From Pedobacter ginsengisoli (lineage in GTDB: Bacteria; Bacteroidota; Bacteroidia; Sphingobacteriales; Sphingobacteriaceae): a stretch of 64,000 nt of DNA. The position numbers were made by a program, and so were the translations under genes. How positions within the stretch are numbered: position 1 is the stretch's first letter; every line of letters starts with the position of its first letter. The notes below the pieces were generated by a model that was not told the origin of the DNA, searched no databases, and saw nothing but the letters and a program-made list of their open reading frames with translations. Location: positions 4,461,555 to 4,525,554 of the forward strand of contig NZ_CP024091.1 of NCBI RefSeq assembly GCF_002736205.1. Direction: 5' to 3'. This document shows, one piece after another, positions 26,691-35,476 of the stretch.

Positions 26691-27017
26691 ATGAAAATGC
26701 TGAGCCGCATACCACTGGAACTCATTTTTTGGATAACGGCTTTAGTGTTGCTGGGATTAGCGCAACCACAGGTACATGGCCAGGAACATCACTTTACCCT
26801 TTGTCCGCTAGCAAACATGGGGATAGATTGGTGTCCGGGATGTGGAATTGGAAGGGCTTTAACGCAGCTGTTTCATGGTAATATTGCAGAGAGCATTAAG
26901 CTCCATTGGTTTGGAATACCTGCCCTGCTTATTATTATATACAGGATTGTTGTACTGATAAAATTAAGTGTTAAAAGAAATAAAATTTTAAAATATAAGG
27001 AGGAAGGATATGTTTGA
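26691..27017 (+). CDS. DUF2752 membrane protein
   Basis: A 108-residue protein with two membrane segments (about 8-25 and 72-95). Between them lies the DUF2752 signature CPLANMGIDWCPGCGIGRALTQ at about 38-59, with three Cys residues. A purine-rich GAGGA six nt before the ATG is one of the few Shine-Dalgarno-like sites in the window. It is divergent from mfd and overlaps the TM2 gene by 8 nt. Function unknown; the CPGC motif might bind metal. Confidence 0.85.
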   Translation: MKMLSRIPLELIFWITALVLLGLAQPQVHGQEHHFTLCPLANMGIDWCPGCGIGRALTQLFHGNIAESIKLHWFGIPALLIIIYRIVVLIKLSVKRNKILKYKEEGYV

Positions 27018-27369
27018 TTCACCATTTATGACGCTACCGGGTATCACGCCTCAGGAATATTCGTACTTGCAGACTGCAACTACAGGATTTAGTGAGCAAC
27101 AGTTGAGAGGGTTTTTAATGATTTATGCGAATAAAAGAAGAAATCCGGATGATATGGTGCTGTATTGCATTTTAGGGTTTTTTGTGCCTGGATTGCCAAG
27201 ATTCCTTGTAAATCAGATTGGTATGGGTGTACTGTATTTCTTTACTGTTGGGCTATGTTTTATAGGAACTATTATCGATTTAATAAATCATAAAAACCTT
27301 GCTTTTGAATATAATCAGCGTATGGTATTTGAAAGTTTACAGATGGTAAAAATGGGAAATATTCAATAG
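27010..27369 (+). CDS. TM2 domain-containing protein
   Basis: A 119-residue protein with a hydrophilic N-terminus of about 50 residues and a TM2-type pair of membrane helices (about 52-68 and 74-92) separated by a short loop. DLINHKNLAFEYNQR follows on the far side. TM2 proteins are widespread and mostly of unknown function. The ATG lies inside the last codons of the DUF2752 gene (8-nt overlap), preceded by AGGAGGA, so translation is probably coupled. A very strong terminator follows. Confidence 0.83.
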   Translation: MFDSPFMTLPGITPQEYSYLQTATTGFSEQQLRGFLMIYANKRRNPDDMVLYCILGFFVPGLPRFLVNQIGMGVLYFFTVGLCFIGTIIDLINHKNLAFEYNQRMVFESLQMVKMGNIQ

Positions 27370-27414
27370 TTTATGAGGGAGGCTTTTTAGATACCCCTCT
27401 AAAAAACCAAGACG

Positions 27415-27468
27415 TTAACCTGGTAAATCCAAACTCAAAGTTTGGATTTACCAGGTTAATTTTGTTTT
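27415..27468 (+). terminator. Strong rho-independent terminator after the TM2 gene
   Basis: A perfect 21-bp stem (27415-27435 with 27439-27459) with a 3-nt loop is followed by TTTTGTTTT. The T tail also contains an exact -7 box (TAATTTTG, 27457-27464), which could start transcription of the Nif3 gene at 27520. Confidence 0.92.
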
Positions 27469-27519
27469 AAGGGGAAATTAAAATGAAAATTTGGTGCCCA
27501 TATTGTAAATTTACTGCTT

Positions 27520-28617
27520 ATGAGATTAGCAATTTTAATAAAGCATCTGGAAGTGTTTGCTCCATTGAATTATCAGGAAGATTATGATAATTCGGGGTTG
27601 TTGATTGGAAACCCTGATCAGGATATTCGGGGGGCTCTGGTTGCACTTGATTGCACGGAGGTTATTGTTGATGAGGCCATTGCTCAGAACTGTAATTTGA
27701 TTATAACGCATCACCCAATAGTTTTTAAGGGGCTAAAAAAGCTTACCGGAAAAAACTATGTGGAGCGGGTTGTATTAAAAGCTATCAGGCACAATATTGC
27801 CCTTTATGCTATTCATACTAATCTTGATCATGTAAAATATGGTGTAAATGGCGTAATCAGTCAACGTTTGGGCCTTAAAAACATTAAAATATTGAGTCCT
27901 AAAGCATCCCTTTTAAAAAAATTGGTGACATTTTGTCCGGTTGCGCAAGCGGAGGATGTAAGGTCGGCTCTGTTTGAGGCCGGAGCCGGACATATTAGTA
28001 ATTACAGTGAGTGTAGTTTTAATACCGAGGGTACCGGGACGTTTAAAGGCGGGAATGACACTAATGCCTTTGTTGGCGAAAGAGGAGTTCAACATCATGA
28101 ATCTGAAATAAGGATAGAGACTGTTTTTTTAGCTCAGGATCAACGAAAAGTCCTTTTGGCATTGTTTGAAAATCATCCTTATGAAGAAGTTGCATATGAT
28201 ATTTATCCGTTAGAGAACCGTTTGGACACTGTTGGTGCTGGAATGGTAGGTTGGCTTGAAGAGGAGATGGATGGGAGGGATTTTCTGCATTTGGTTAAAG
28301 ACAGGATGGATGCGGAGGTAATAAGACATACCAGGTTGCTGCCCAAAAGGATTAAAAAGGTAGCTGTTTGTGGCGGATCAGGCAGTTTTTTGCTTAAAGA
28401 AGCGATCGCTGCCGGAGCTGATGCCTTTGTAACTGCGGATTTTAAATATCATGAGTTTTTTGATGCTGATGAAAAATTGGTGATCGCTGATATCGGACAC
28501 TTTGAAAGTGAACAATTTACATCTAATTTGTTGATAGATATTATTCAAGAAAAATTTCCTAACTTTGCAATCCGTTTAACGGAGCATAACACAAACCCCA
28601 TAAATTATTTCATTTAA
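27520..28617 (+). CDS. Nif3-like dinuclear metal-centre protein
   Basis: A 365-residue Nif3/YqfO protein. The metal-binding motifs are present: NLIITHHPIVFKGLK (about 59-73), AIHTNLDHVKYGVN (about 98-111) and the late DIGHFESEQF (about 325-334). Between the two Nif3 halves sits the YqfO-type insert of about 100 residues (CutA/PII-like), so this is the long bacterial form. The family is sometimes labelled GTP cyclohydrolase 1 type 2, but the physiological reaction is uncertain. Its stop shares a base with the next gene's start (TAATG), so the zinc-ribbon partner is translated with it. Confidence 0.92.
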   Translation: MRLAILIKHLEVFAPLNYQEDYDNSGLLIGNPDQDIRGALVALDCTEVIVDEAIAQNCNLIITHHPIVFKGLKKLTGKNYVERVVLKAIRHNIALYAIHTNLDHVKYGVNGVISQRLGLKNIKILSPKASLLKKLVTFCPVAQAEDVRSALFEAGAGHISNYSECSFNTEGTGTFKGGNDTNAFVGERGVQHHESEIRIETVFLAQDQRKVLLALFENHPYEEVAYDIYPLENRLDTVGAGMVGWLEEEMDGRDFLHLVKDRMDAEVIRHTRLLPKRIKKVAVCGGSGSFLLKEAIAAGADAFVTADFKYHEFFDADEKLVIADIGHFESEQFTSNLLIDIIQEKFPNFAIRLTEHNTNPINYFI

Positions 28618-29360
28618 TGGAACAAACTGTAGAGCAAAAGCTAAAAGCTTTATACGAATTACAAACTCTTCATACTAAGATCGATAAAATACGTCAGATA
28701 CGTGGTGAATTACCTATGGAAGTAGCTGACCTTGAAGATGAGGTTGAAGGACTGGAAACACGTATCCAAAAATTCAAAAGTGAATTGGACGATACTGAAG
28801 ATGCCATTGTAACACGTAAAAATATGATTAAGGAAGCTCAAGGCCTGATCAAAAAATACGAAACCCAGTTAAAAGATGTTAAAAACAATCGTGAATATGA
28901 CGCTTTAACTAAGGAAGTTGAGATTCAAACTCTTGAGATTCAGGTTTGCGAGAAAAAGATCAGAGAGTTTGGGTTTGATATTACTCAAAAAACTGAGATT
29001 TACGAAAAAGCACTTGCTGATTTAGAATCGAGAAGAAAAGATCTTGATATTAAAAAAGGAGAGTTGCAAACAATTACTGCTGAAACTGAAAAAGAAGAGC
29101 AATCATTGAGTAAAAAAGCTGAAAAAGCTGAAACTCAAATTGAAGACAGACTTTTAACAGCTTATAAGAGATTAAGAGGAAATGCTAACAATGGTCTTGC
29201 GGTTGTTACTATCGATCGTGATTCATGTTCAGGCTGTTTTAACCAGATTCCACCTCAGCGTCAATTAGATATCCGTCAGCGCAAAAAAATCATCGTTTGT
29301 GAGCATTGCGGTAGAATTTTAGTTGATGAGGCGCTTACTCAGGAAGAATTGCCTGCATAG
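28617..29360 (+). CDS. Coiled-coil protein with C-terminal C4 zinc ribbon
   Basis: A 247-residue protein: a long antiparallel-type coiled coil (about 5-180) followed by a zinc ribbon with CSGCF (about 203-207) and CEHCGR (about 230-235). This is the family annotated as C4-type zinc ribbon domain protein (CT398-like). Its pairing with Nif3, seen here with a one-base TAATG overlap, recurs in many bacteria as far as I recall. It probably binds nucleic acid or a protein partner; no enzymatic motif is visible. Confidence 0.88.
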   Translation: MEQTVEQKLKALYELQTLHTKIDKIRQIRGELPMEVADLEDEVEGLETRIQKFKSELDDTEDAIVTRKNMIKEAQGLIKKYETQLKDVKNNREYDALTKEVEIQTLEIQVCEKKIREFGFDITQKTEIYEKALADLESRRKDLDIKKGELQTITAETEKEEQSLSKKAEKAETQIEDRLLTAYKRLRGNANNGLAVVTIDRDSCSGCFNQIPPQRQLDIRQRKKIIVCEHCGRILVDEALTQEELPA

Positions 29361-29470
29361 TAGTGCGGACAATGCCTTATCTTTCTGTTCCCGGATCCTG
29401 AAATAAATTCTGGATAACGAGAGCGCAAAGGATAGCGAAGGCGAAATAGAGTACAAAAGAATAACAAAAT

Positions 29471-29507
29471 AAGGTGTATCATAATTTATGATGCACCTTA
29501 TTTTTTA
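29471..29507 (+). terminator. Rho-independent terminator after the zinc-ribbon gene
   Basis: AAGGTGTATCATA (29471-29483) pairs with TATGATGCACCTT (29487-29499) with one G-T wobble and a 3-nt loop, followed by ATTTTTTAT. It ends the Nif3/zinc-ribbon operon. The stretch 29361-29470 holds nothing I can identify. Confidence 0.88.
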
Positions 29508-29564
29508 TGGAAGAATTTTTGCTTGCTGGAAACATTATTTGATTTATTAATTCGTGCCCTGGTT

Positions 29565-31073
29565 ATGAATAAAATTTCCGGTTCTGTTTATAAGTATGTT
29601 CTGATTGGCTTTTTGTTGTTCTCGCCAACAGCTATTTATGCAAACTTTGACTTTAATGTTAATTGTTTAAAGGCTTACCAGAGCGTATTTGAACTTAAGC
29701 TAAATACAGCAAGACAATTGATTGCTGCTGAAAAAAAGATACATCCCGATAATGGAATTGTTCCGTTGTTAGAGAATTATGTTGATTATTTTTATTTGCT
29801 TACAACAGAAAGTAAGAGCGAGTTTGATAGGCTAAAGGAGAATAAATCAAAACGCTTAGATCAGATCGCTGATGGTGATGAGTCATCGCCTTATTATTTA
29901 TATGCCCAGGCCGAGATAAATTTGCAATGGGCCTTAATTAGAGGGCGTTACGGAGAATATTTTACTGCCGCCAGAGAAATTAAAAAAGCCAACAGCTTAT
30001 TACAGGACAACAATAAGAAATTTTCAGGATTTGCTTTAAATGCAAAGGGACTAGGGCTTATTAATGCTTTTCTGGGCAATTTACCTGATGGAATTTTAAA
30101 AAGCACGCTTTCTACCTTTGGCATAAAGGGGAATTTACAGGCTGGAATAGCTATGCTTGATAAGTTATCGGAAGGCTTGCCAAAATCGAAATTCGAACCA
30201 TTTTATGAAGAGGTTGTCTTTTATTATGTTTTTGTATTGAACGATATTGCGCATAGCCCTTCGGCTTACAGCAAGACAATGAAATATACAGCCAGGATTT
30301 CGGACAGTAGCTTATTAAAAACATATTTACAGGCATTGGTTTGCTCAAGAAACGGGCATAACGATGAGGCAATCCGGATTTTAAATGACAAGCCAACAGG
30401 AGCGGAGTACCAATCTTTTCCTTATCTGGAGTTTTTGCAGGGTTCAGCAAAACTTAATAAGCTAGACTATTCATCTGTTCAGAATTTTAATAGGTTTTTG
30501 CAGCTAAATAAGGGGGTTAATTACATAAAAGATGCAAACCTGCGCTTAGGCTGGATTGCTTTGTTAAAAGGCGATACAGGGGCTTATACTGTGGCTATGA
30601 ACAAGGTTAAGTCTACCGGCTATACTTATCAGGAAAAGGATAAGCAGGCGCTTAATGAAGCAGGCGAATCTACTCCAAATAAAGACCTTTTAAAGGCGAG
30701 GTTATTATTTGATGGTGGTTATTATAATAATGCGCTGGAGGAGTTAAAAGATGGCAAGGGAGAGGGCTTTGCTTCAGCCAGAGACAAAACAGAATATTAT
30801 TATCGCCTTGGCCGTATAAATGATGAGCTTGGAAAGGATGATGCTGCACTTGTAAATTATCAGAATGCGATTACTACAGGCAAAACCTTAAGGTATTACT
30901 TTGCTGCCAATTCCGCATTGCTAATTGGACGGATTTATGAAAGAAAGGGCAATTTGCCAAAGGCAAAAGCCTTTTTCAATATTGCAATTCAAATGAAGAA
31001 TCATGATTATGAAAGCAGTATTGAAACACAGGCCAAGGCCGGCATTAAAAGAATTGATAAAAATGCTGACTAA
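29565..31073 (+). CDS. Secreted TPR-repeat protein
   Basis: A 502-residue protein with a clear Sec signal peptide (MNKISGSVYKYVLIGFLLFS to about residue 27) followed by helical repeats. TPR-like units are clearest near the C-terminus (YYRLGRINDELGKDDAALVNYQNA and ALLIGRIYERKGNLPKAKAFF). The frame can be opened by TTG at 29523, but that would put 14 residues in front of the signal peptide, so ATG at 29565 is preferred. No lipobox Cys is present, so it should be periplasmic. Function unknown. It converges on the KAS III-like gene with 9 bp between the stops. Confidence 0.82.
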   Translation: MNKISGSVYKYVLIGFLLFSPTAIYANFDFNVNCLKAYQSVFELKLNTARQLIAAEKKIHPDNGIVPLLENYVDYFYLLTTESKSEFDRLKENKSKRLDQIADGDESSPYYLYAQAEINLQWALIRGRYGEYFTAAREIKKANSLLQDNNKKFSGFALNAKGLGLINAFLGNLPDGILKSTLSTFGIKGNLQAGIAMLDKLSEGLPKSKFEPFYEEVVFYYVFVLNDIAHSPSAYSKTMKYTARISDSSLLKTYLQALVCSRNGHNDEAIRILNDKPTGAEYQSFPYLEFLQGSAKLNKLDYSSVQNFNRFLQLNKGVNYIKDANLRLGWIALLKGDTGAYTVAMNKVKSTGYTYQEKDKQALNEAGESTPNKDLLKARLLFDGGYYNNALEELKDGKGEGFASARDKTEYYYRLGRINDELGKDDAALVNYQNAITTGKTLRYYFAANSALLIGRIYERKGNLPKAKAFFNIAIQMKNHDYESSIETQAKAGIKRIDKNAD

Positions 31074-31082
31074 AACTGAGCG

Positions 31083-32165
31083 CTAAAAGCGGTAAACAAA
31101 TGCATTGATGTGCATGCCTGCACCAACAGATGCAAATACTGCATATTCGCCCTTTTTAATTTTATAACCTTCTACCTTTTCTTTTAGAACAAGATCCAAA
31201 AGCGTCGGAATAGTTGCTACAGAGCTGTTGCCCAGCCACGAGATTGTCATAGGAACCAGGTTTTCGGGTACTGTATCCAGCTCATATAGCTTAAACAACC
31301 GTTTCATTATAGCGGTATCCATTTTTCCGTTGGCTTGATGGATAAAGACCGTTTTAATGTCCTTAATGTCTATTCCAGCTTTATCGATAGCTTTTTTAAC
31401 AACCTGTGGCACATTTATTACTGCAAATTCGTAAAGCTTACGGCCATTCATTTTAAGGTAGGTATTGCCATTGCTTTCGCTCGGGTTATTACTTTTACCC
31501 ATTACAAGCAACGATGCGTAATCAACAGCAAATGTTTGCGTTTTGTGAGCAATAATACCAAGCTGATTTTCAGATTCCTGAGCTTCAAAAATAACAGCAG
31601 CTGCGCCATCAGAGAAAATCATGCTATCGCGGTCATGCGGATCAGTTATTCTGGACAGGGTTTCTGCTCCTATAACCATTACTCTTTTTGCATCGCCACT
31701 TTGAATGAGATAATTGGCCTGTATGGCTCCTTGTACCCAGCCCGGACAGCCAAATATAATGTCGTAAGCAACACAATCTGGATTTAGGATGTGCAAAGTT
31801 TGCTTAACTTTTGCTGCCAGAGAAGGAAGGATATCCATTCTGTTGCTGCCGTTTTTAACATCACCAAAGTTATGGCAGAAGATAATGTGATCTAATGATT
31901 CCTTATCTATTCCGGCATTATCAATTGCCCGTTGAGCAGCAATAGCAGCAATGTCGCTGTTTACAATATCTTTATCTACATAACGCCTTTCCAGAATCTC
32001 TGTGATCTCTGCAAATTTATTAATTACTTCGTTGATGTCTTTTTCTAAAGCTACCCCATTATCGTAAAATGTTGAGTTTAAAAAAGCGTCGCCAGAAATG
32101 ACGTTTTCGGGAATATAGCTGCCTGTGCCTGTAATAACCGAGTGTAAGTTTATTTTGTTGCCCAT
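31083..32165 (-). CDS. Beta-ketoacyl-ACP synthase III-like enzyme
   Basis: A 360-residue thiolase-fold condensing enzyme. The KAS III triad is intact: Cys140 in FGCPGWVQG, His276 in FIHQANGKMD and Asn313 in LGNSSVATIP. It is longer than E. coli FabH (317 residues) and has an extended region near residues 26-60. It may therefore be a FabH relative with other substrates (for example branched or secondary-lipid condensations) rather than the main fatty-acid starter enzyme. A C-terminal GAGMHINAFVYRF is typical of the family. It lies 65 nt downstream of the LUD gene on the same strand. Confidence 0.88.
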   Translation of the reverse strand: MGNKINLHSVITGTGSYIPENVISGDAFLNSTFYDNGVALEKDINEVINKFAEITEILERRYVDKDIVNSDIAAIAAQRAIDNAGIDKESLDHIIFCHNFGDVKNGSNRMDILPSLAAKVKQTLHILNPDCVAYDIIFGCPGWVQGAIQANYLIQSGDAKRVMVIGAETLSRITDPHDRDSMIFSDGAAAVIFEAQESENQLGIIAHKTQTFAVDYASLLVMGKSNNPSESNGNTYLKMNGRKLYEFAVINVPQVVKKAIDKAGIDIKDIKTVFIHQANGKMDTAIMKRLFKLYELDTVPENLVPMTISWLGNSSVATIPTLLDLVLKEKVEGYKIKKGEYAVFASVGAGMHINAFVYRF

Positions 32166-32230
32166 TATGAACCGCAGACTGTTTTGGTATACGGTTTAAA
32201 AATATAACTATTATATCAGAAATAAAAATT

Positions 32231-32875
32231 TTAAGAGAAATCTTCAATTAAAAATACAAATAATTCTTTAGGACCATGCGCTCCAAGAACCAGGGTCTTC
32301 TCGATATCAGCGGTTCTGCTTGGCCCGGTAATGGTGCTTATCATAGAGGGGATTTGGCTGCCATACTTGTCTTTAATAAGCTTAAAAGCATCTTTAAGAT
32401 CGATTACTAGCTGCCCTGTTCTGGCAATAACAATGTGATGATGAGGGAAAATACTAAGCCTGCGTCCTGCTGCATTTTGGTTAGATACCATTACAGATCC
32501 GTTGCGCGCAATTAAGGCTTCGCATAATGTAATTCCTACTTCTGCCAGGTCAAAGTCTTTGTCTGTTTTGTAAAATGGGAATTCGTATTCTGATAAGAGT
32601 TCTTGTAATTCAGGCTCCCAGCAGTATATTTTGCGCCAGTTAAAACGCTCTGCAAGTTGAAGGATATTTTCAATAAACTCTATTCCGTTCTCGCAGTAAA
32701 TAAAGTTTCCGGAAACGGCAGTAAGTTGCTCTGCAAATAATACCTCGGGATATTCTGTGTTCTCTTTATAAAGAGGGGTATCTTCGAGATTTGGATAAGG
32801 GTTGTCTCTTTTTTCAAGAAGCGCCTTCCTTATCTTTTTCAGCATTAACTCTTTGGAGGAAATATTTTCTTGCAT
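32231..32875 (-). CDS. LUD domain (LutC/YkgG-like) protein
   Basis: A 214-residue LUD-domain protein. The C-terminal half carries the family signatures GITLCEALIARNGSVMVSN, the IVIARTGQLV strand and the STITGPSRTADIEKTLVLGAHGP segment typical of LutC. In Bacillus LutC works with LutA and LutB in L-lactate oxidation, but those partners are not here. In Bacteroidota this gene usually sits next to ftsH, as it does here. A longer start at 32902 adds nine residues and would lie in the preceding hairpin, so ATG at 32875 is chosen. Confidence 0.87.
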   Translation of the reverse strand: MQENISSKELMLKKIRKALLEKRDNPYPNLEDTPLYKENTEYPEVLFAEQLTAVSGNFIYCENGIEFIENILQLAERFNWRKIYCWEPELQELLSEYEFPFYKTDKDFDLAEVGITLCEALIARNGSVMVSNQNAAGRRLSIFPHHHIVIARTGQLVIDLKDAFKLIKDKYGSQIPSMISTITGPSRTADIEKTLVLGAHGPKELFVFLIEDFS

Positions 32876-32889
32876 AAAAAAAGGGATTT

Positions 32890-32920
32890 GCAGCCATTTC
32901 ATTTGCGGTGAAATGGCTGC
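32890..32920 (-). other. 12-bp hairpin between ftsH and the LUD gene
   Basis: GCAGCCATTTCA (32890-32901) and TGAAATGGCTGC (32909-32920) form a perfect stem with a 7-nt loop. On the minus strand it follows the ftsH stop, and seven nt later comes TTTTTTT running straight into the LUD ATG. It may be a weak terminator or an mRNA processing or stability element within an operon. Confidence 0.6.
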
Positions 32921-32936
32921 CCCATAAATATTGTAA

Positions 32937-35030
32937 TTAAGACTCTGTATTGGTTGGTGTTATAGAAGCTGAAGGGTCTGTAGTCTCTCCAACGCCTTCA
33001 TGCAAAAGACCTTCTGCTGCAGGTTTTTGATCGCCTGTACCGTTTACAAACTCATCATAAGTAGTACGGTTATCAAAAGGACGCTTTCCTAAGATTTCTT
33101 CAAGATCTGCCTGGAAAAGAATTTCTTTTTCAATCAGTTTCTGCGCAAGTTTCTCTAAGCCTTCTCTTTTATCTGTAAGTAATTGCTTTGTTCTTTCGTA
33201 AACATCAGCAATAAGATTACGCACTTCATTATCAATCATTTCAGAGGTTTTTTCTGAATATGGTTTATTAAAGTTGTATTCATTTTGAGGATCGTGAAAA
33301 GACACATTACCAATAGTATCGTTCATACCGTAAATAGTTACCATTGCGTATGATAGCTTGGTAATTCTTTCAAGGTCATTCTGAGCTCCTGTAGAGATTT
33401 TACCGAAAACGATGTCTTCAGCTACTCTGCCGCCCATTGTCATACACATACCGTCTGTTAATTGCTCGGTTGTGTATAAGAACTGCTCTTTAGGTAAGTA
33501 TTGTGCATATCCTAAAGCTGCAACACCACGAGGCACTATAGATACTTTTACAAGAGGATCTGCATGTTCAAGGAACCATCCGGCAATTGCGTGGCCGGCT
33601 TCGTGATAAGCAACTATTCTTTTCTCCTCAGGAGATATGATTTTGTTTTTCTTCTCTAAGCCTCCAATAACACGGTCAATTGCATCCTGGAAGTCTTGCA
33701 TGTCAACACTTTCTTTATTTCGACGGGCAGCAATAAGGGCGGCCTCATTACAAACATTGGCAATTTCCGCTCCTGCAAAGCCAGGTGTTTGAGCCGAAAG
33801 TTTTTTAGCATCAACTTCTTGTGCTGTTTTGATAGGGGTAAGGTGAACTTTAAAGATTTGCTCACGACCAACCAAATCAGGTTTGTCAATAGAGATTTGT
33901 CTGTCAAACCTTCCCGGTCTTAATAACGCTGCATCTAATACATCCGGTCTGTTGGTAGCGGCAAGGATAATGATACCCGAGTCGGTACCGAAACCATCCA
34001 TTTCAACCAAAAGCTGATTTAAAGTGTTTTCACGCTCGTCATTACCACCCATCATGCTGTTTTTACCACGGGCACGACCAATAGCATCTACCTCATCAAT
34101 AAATATAATACAAGGTGCCTTGTCTTTAGCCTGCTTAAACAAATCGCGTACACGTGATGCTCCAACACCCACAAACATTTCTACGAAATCAGAACCTGAA
34201 AGTGAGAAGAAAGGAACTTGTGCCTCGCCAGCAACGGCTTTGGCCAATAACGTTTTACCAGTACCCGGAGAGCCTACTAATAGTGCTCCTTTCGGTATTT
34301 TACCGCCAAGGTTGGTATATTTTTTAGGGTTTTTAAGGAAATCTACAATTTCCATTACCTCTTGTTTTGCTTCTTCAAGACCTGCAACATCATTAAACGT
34401 TACGTTTACCTGGCTCTCTTTGTCGAACAGGGTAGCTTTAGATTTTCCGATATTGAAAATCTGACCACCTCCACCACCTGCACCACCGCCCATACGGCGC
34501 ATAATAAAGATCCAGAAGCCTATGAATAGTAGTACCGGGATAATTACTGTGAAGAACCAGGAGTTAAATGAACTTTGTCTGGTTTCTTTTTCTGCTAAAA
34601 TCTGCTGATCAGGAGGAAGGTTTTTCTGAGACTCTTTTAACTGAGTATCCAGAGCATCCATTGATCCGGCAGTGAAATAGGCTATAGGACCGGTATTATT
34701 AGATCCAAAATTGCTTTTGTTTTGATAGTCTTTGTATTTAGCCTCAGCTAGTCTGTCCTTTTTAATGTATACCTCAATTTTTACGAGATCTTCGTGTTTA
34801 TAGGCCACTAATTTTTGCACATCACCAGGCAACAACATTTCTTTTTCAAAAACGCGGTAGGTAATTGGCTTGCTGGTATCGGCATTGAATAGGAACTGCA
34901 ATAATATGAGTCCTAAAATAATAGCTGCATAAACCCAAAAAATATTGAATTTTGAACCTTTTTGAGGCTTCTTCGGAATATTTGGAATTCTCTTTATTAA
35001 TTTGGGTTTTGTATTCGGGTTCTCTTTCAT
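32937..35030 (-). CDS. ftsH: ATP-dependent zinc metalloprotease FtsH
   Basis: A 697-residue membrane AAA protease for quality control of membrane and regulatory proteins. Two membrane helices (about 30-48 and 158-176) flank the periplasmic domain. The AAA module has Walker A GSPGTGKT (253-260), Walker B IIFIDE (308-313), the second region of homology near 350-375, and zinc site HEAGH (476-480). A Gly-rich linker (181-189) precedes the AAA part, and an acidic, Pro/Thr-rich tail of about 35 residues closes the protein. rsfS lies 30 nt upstream in the same operon. Confidence 0.97.
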   Translation of the reverse strand: MKENPNTKPKLIKRIPNIPKKPQKGSKFNIFWVYAAIILGLILLQFLFNADTSKPITYRVFEKEMLLPGDVQKLVAYKHEDLVKIEVYIKKDRLAEAKYKDYQNKSNFGSNNTGPIAYFTAGSMDALDTQLKESQKNLPPDQQILAEKETRQSSFNSWFFTVIIPVLLFIGFWIFIMRRMGGGAGGGGGQIFNIGKSKATLFDKESQVNVTFNDVAGLEEAKQEVMEIVDFLKNPKKYTNLGGKIPKGALLVGSPGTGKTLLAKAVAGEAQVPFFSLSGSDFVEMFVGVGASRVRDLFKQAKDKAPCIIFIDEVDAIGRARGKNSMMGGNDERENTLNQLLVEMDGFGTDSGIIILAATNRPDVLDAALLRPGRFDRQISIDKPDLVGREQIFKVHLTPIKTAQEVDAKKLSAQTPGFAGAEIANVCNEAALIAARRNKESVDMQDFQDAIDRVIGGLEKKNKIISPEEKRIVAYHEAGHAIAGWFLEHADPLVKVSIVPRGVAALGYAQYLPKEQFLYTTEQLTDGMCMTMGGRVAEDIVFGKISTGAQNDLERITKLSYAMVTIYGMNDTIGNVSFHDPQNEYNFNKPYSEKTSEMIDNEVRNLIADVYERTKQLLTDKREGLEKLAQKLIEKEILFQADLEEILGKRPFDNRTTYDEFVNGTGDQKPAAEGLLHEGVGETTDPSASITPTNTES

Positions 35031-35060
35031 CGTTATATCAAAAAATGTGGAAGTAAATGA

Positions 35061-35435
35061 TTATGCGCTTTTATAGGAGGTTGCCTGGGCATCGCCCCAT
35101 AGGTCTTCTATCCCATAAAAGTCTCGCTTTTCAGTTTTAAATATGTGGACAACAACATCTAAATAATCCAAAATTATCCATTCGGCAGCATCTTGTCCTT
35201 CTTTGCGCCACGGATTAGTTTTGGTATTCTTATAAACTTCTTCTTCTACGCTGTCGGCAATAGCCTTAACCTGAGTGGCTGAATTAGCGCTGCAGATGAT
35301 AAAATAATCAGAAACGGAACTGTTAAGGTCTCTTAGGTCCAGGCGCACAATATCATTGCCTTTTTTTTCCTGTATGCCGTGTACGGCTATTTCTGAGAGG
35401 TATGTAGAAAGGTTTGCAATTTTCTTTTTTACCAT
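35061..35435 (-). CDS. rsfS: Ribosomal silencing factor RsfS
   Basis: A 124-residue RsfS/Iojap protein that binds L14 of the large subunit and blocks subunit joining under starvation. The family core is visible: LDLRDLNSSVSDYFIICSANS (about 28-48), then ADSVEEEV and DAAEWIILDYLDVVVHIF (about 84-101). It heads the rsfS-ftsH transcript and is divergent from birA, with overlapping -7 boxes between them. Confidence 0.95.
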   Translation of the reverse strand: MVKKKIANLSTYLSEIAVHGIQEKKGNDIVRLDLRDLNSSVSDYFIICSANSATQVKAIADSVEEEVYKNTKTNPWRKEGQDAAEWIILDYLDVVVHIFKTEKRDFYGIEDLWGDAQATSYKSA

Positions 35436-35445
35436 TAAAATGTTT

Positions 35446-35466
35446 TAATTTTGATAAACAAATATA
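35446..35466. promoter_or_regulatory. Overlapping divergent -7 boxes for birA (+) and rsfS (-)
   Basis: TAATTTTG on the plus strand (35446-35453) and TATATTTG on the minus strand (35466-35459) both match TAnnTTTG exactly. Predicted starts are near 35459 for birA and near 35453 for rsfS, so the two transcripts would overlap at their 5' ends and the promoters would compete. Confidence 0.5.
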
Positions 35467-35476
35467 CAATCAACAC

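Noticed and set aside
27483..27587. Small frame starting MKIWCPYCKFTAYEIS with a CPYC motif upstream of the Nif3 gene
   Set aside because: It overlaps the Nif3 start in another frame and its later residues are non-conserved-looking; a CPYC in 34 codons is not enough.
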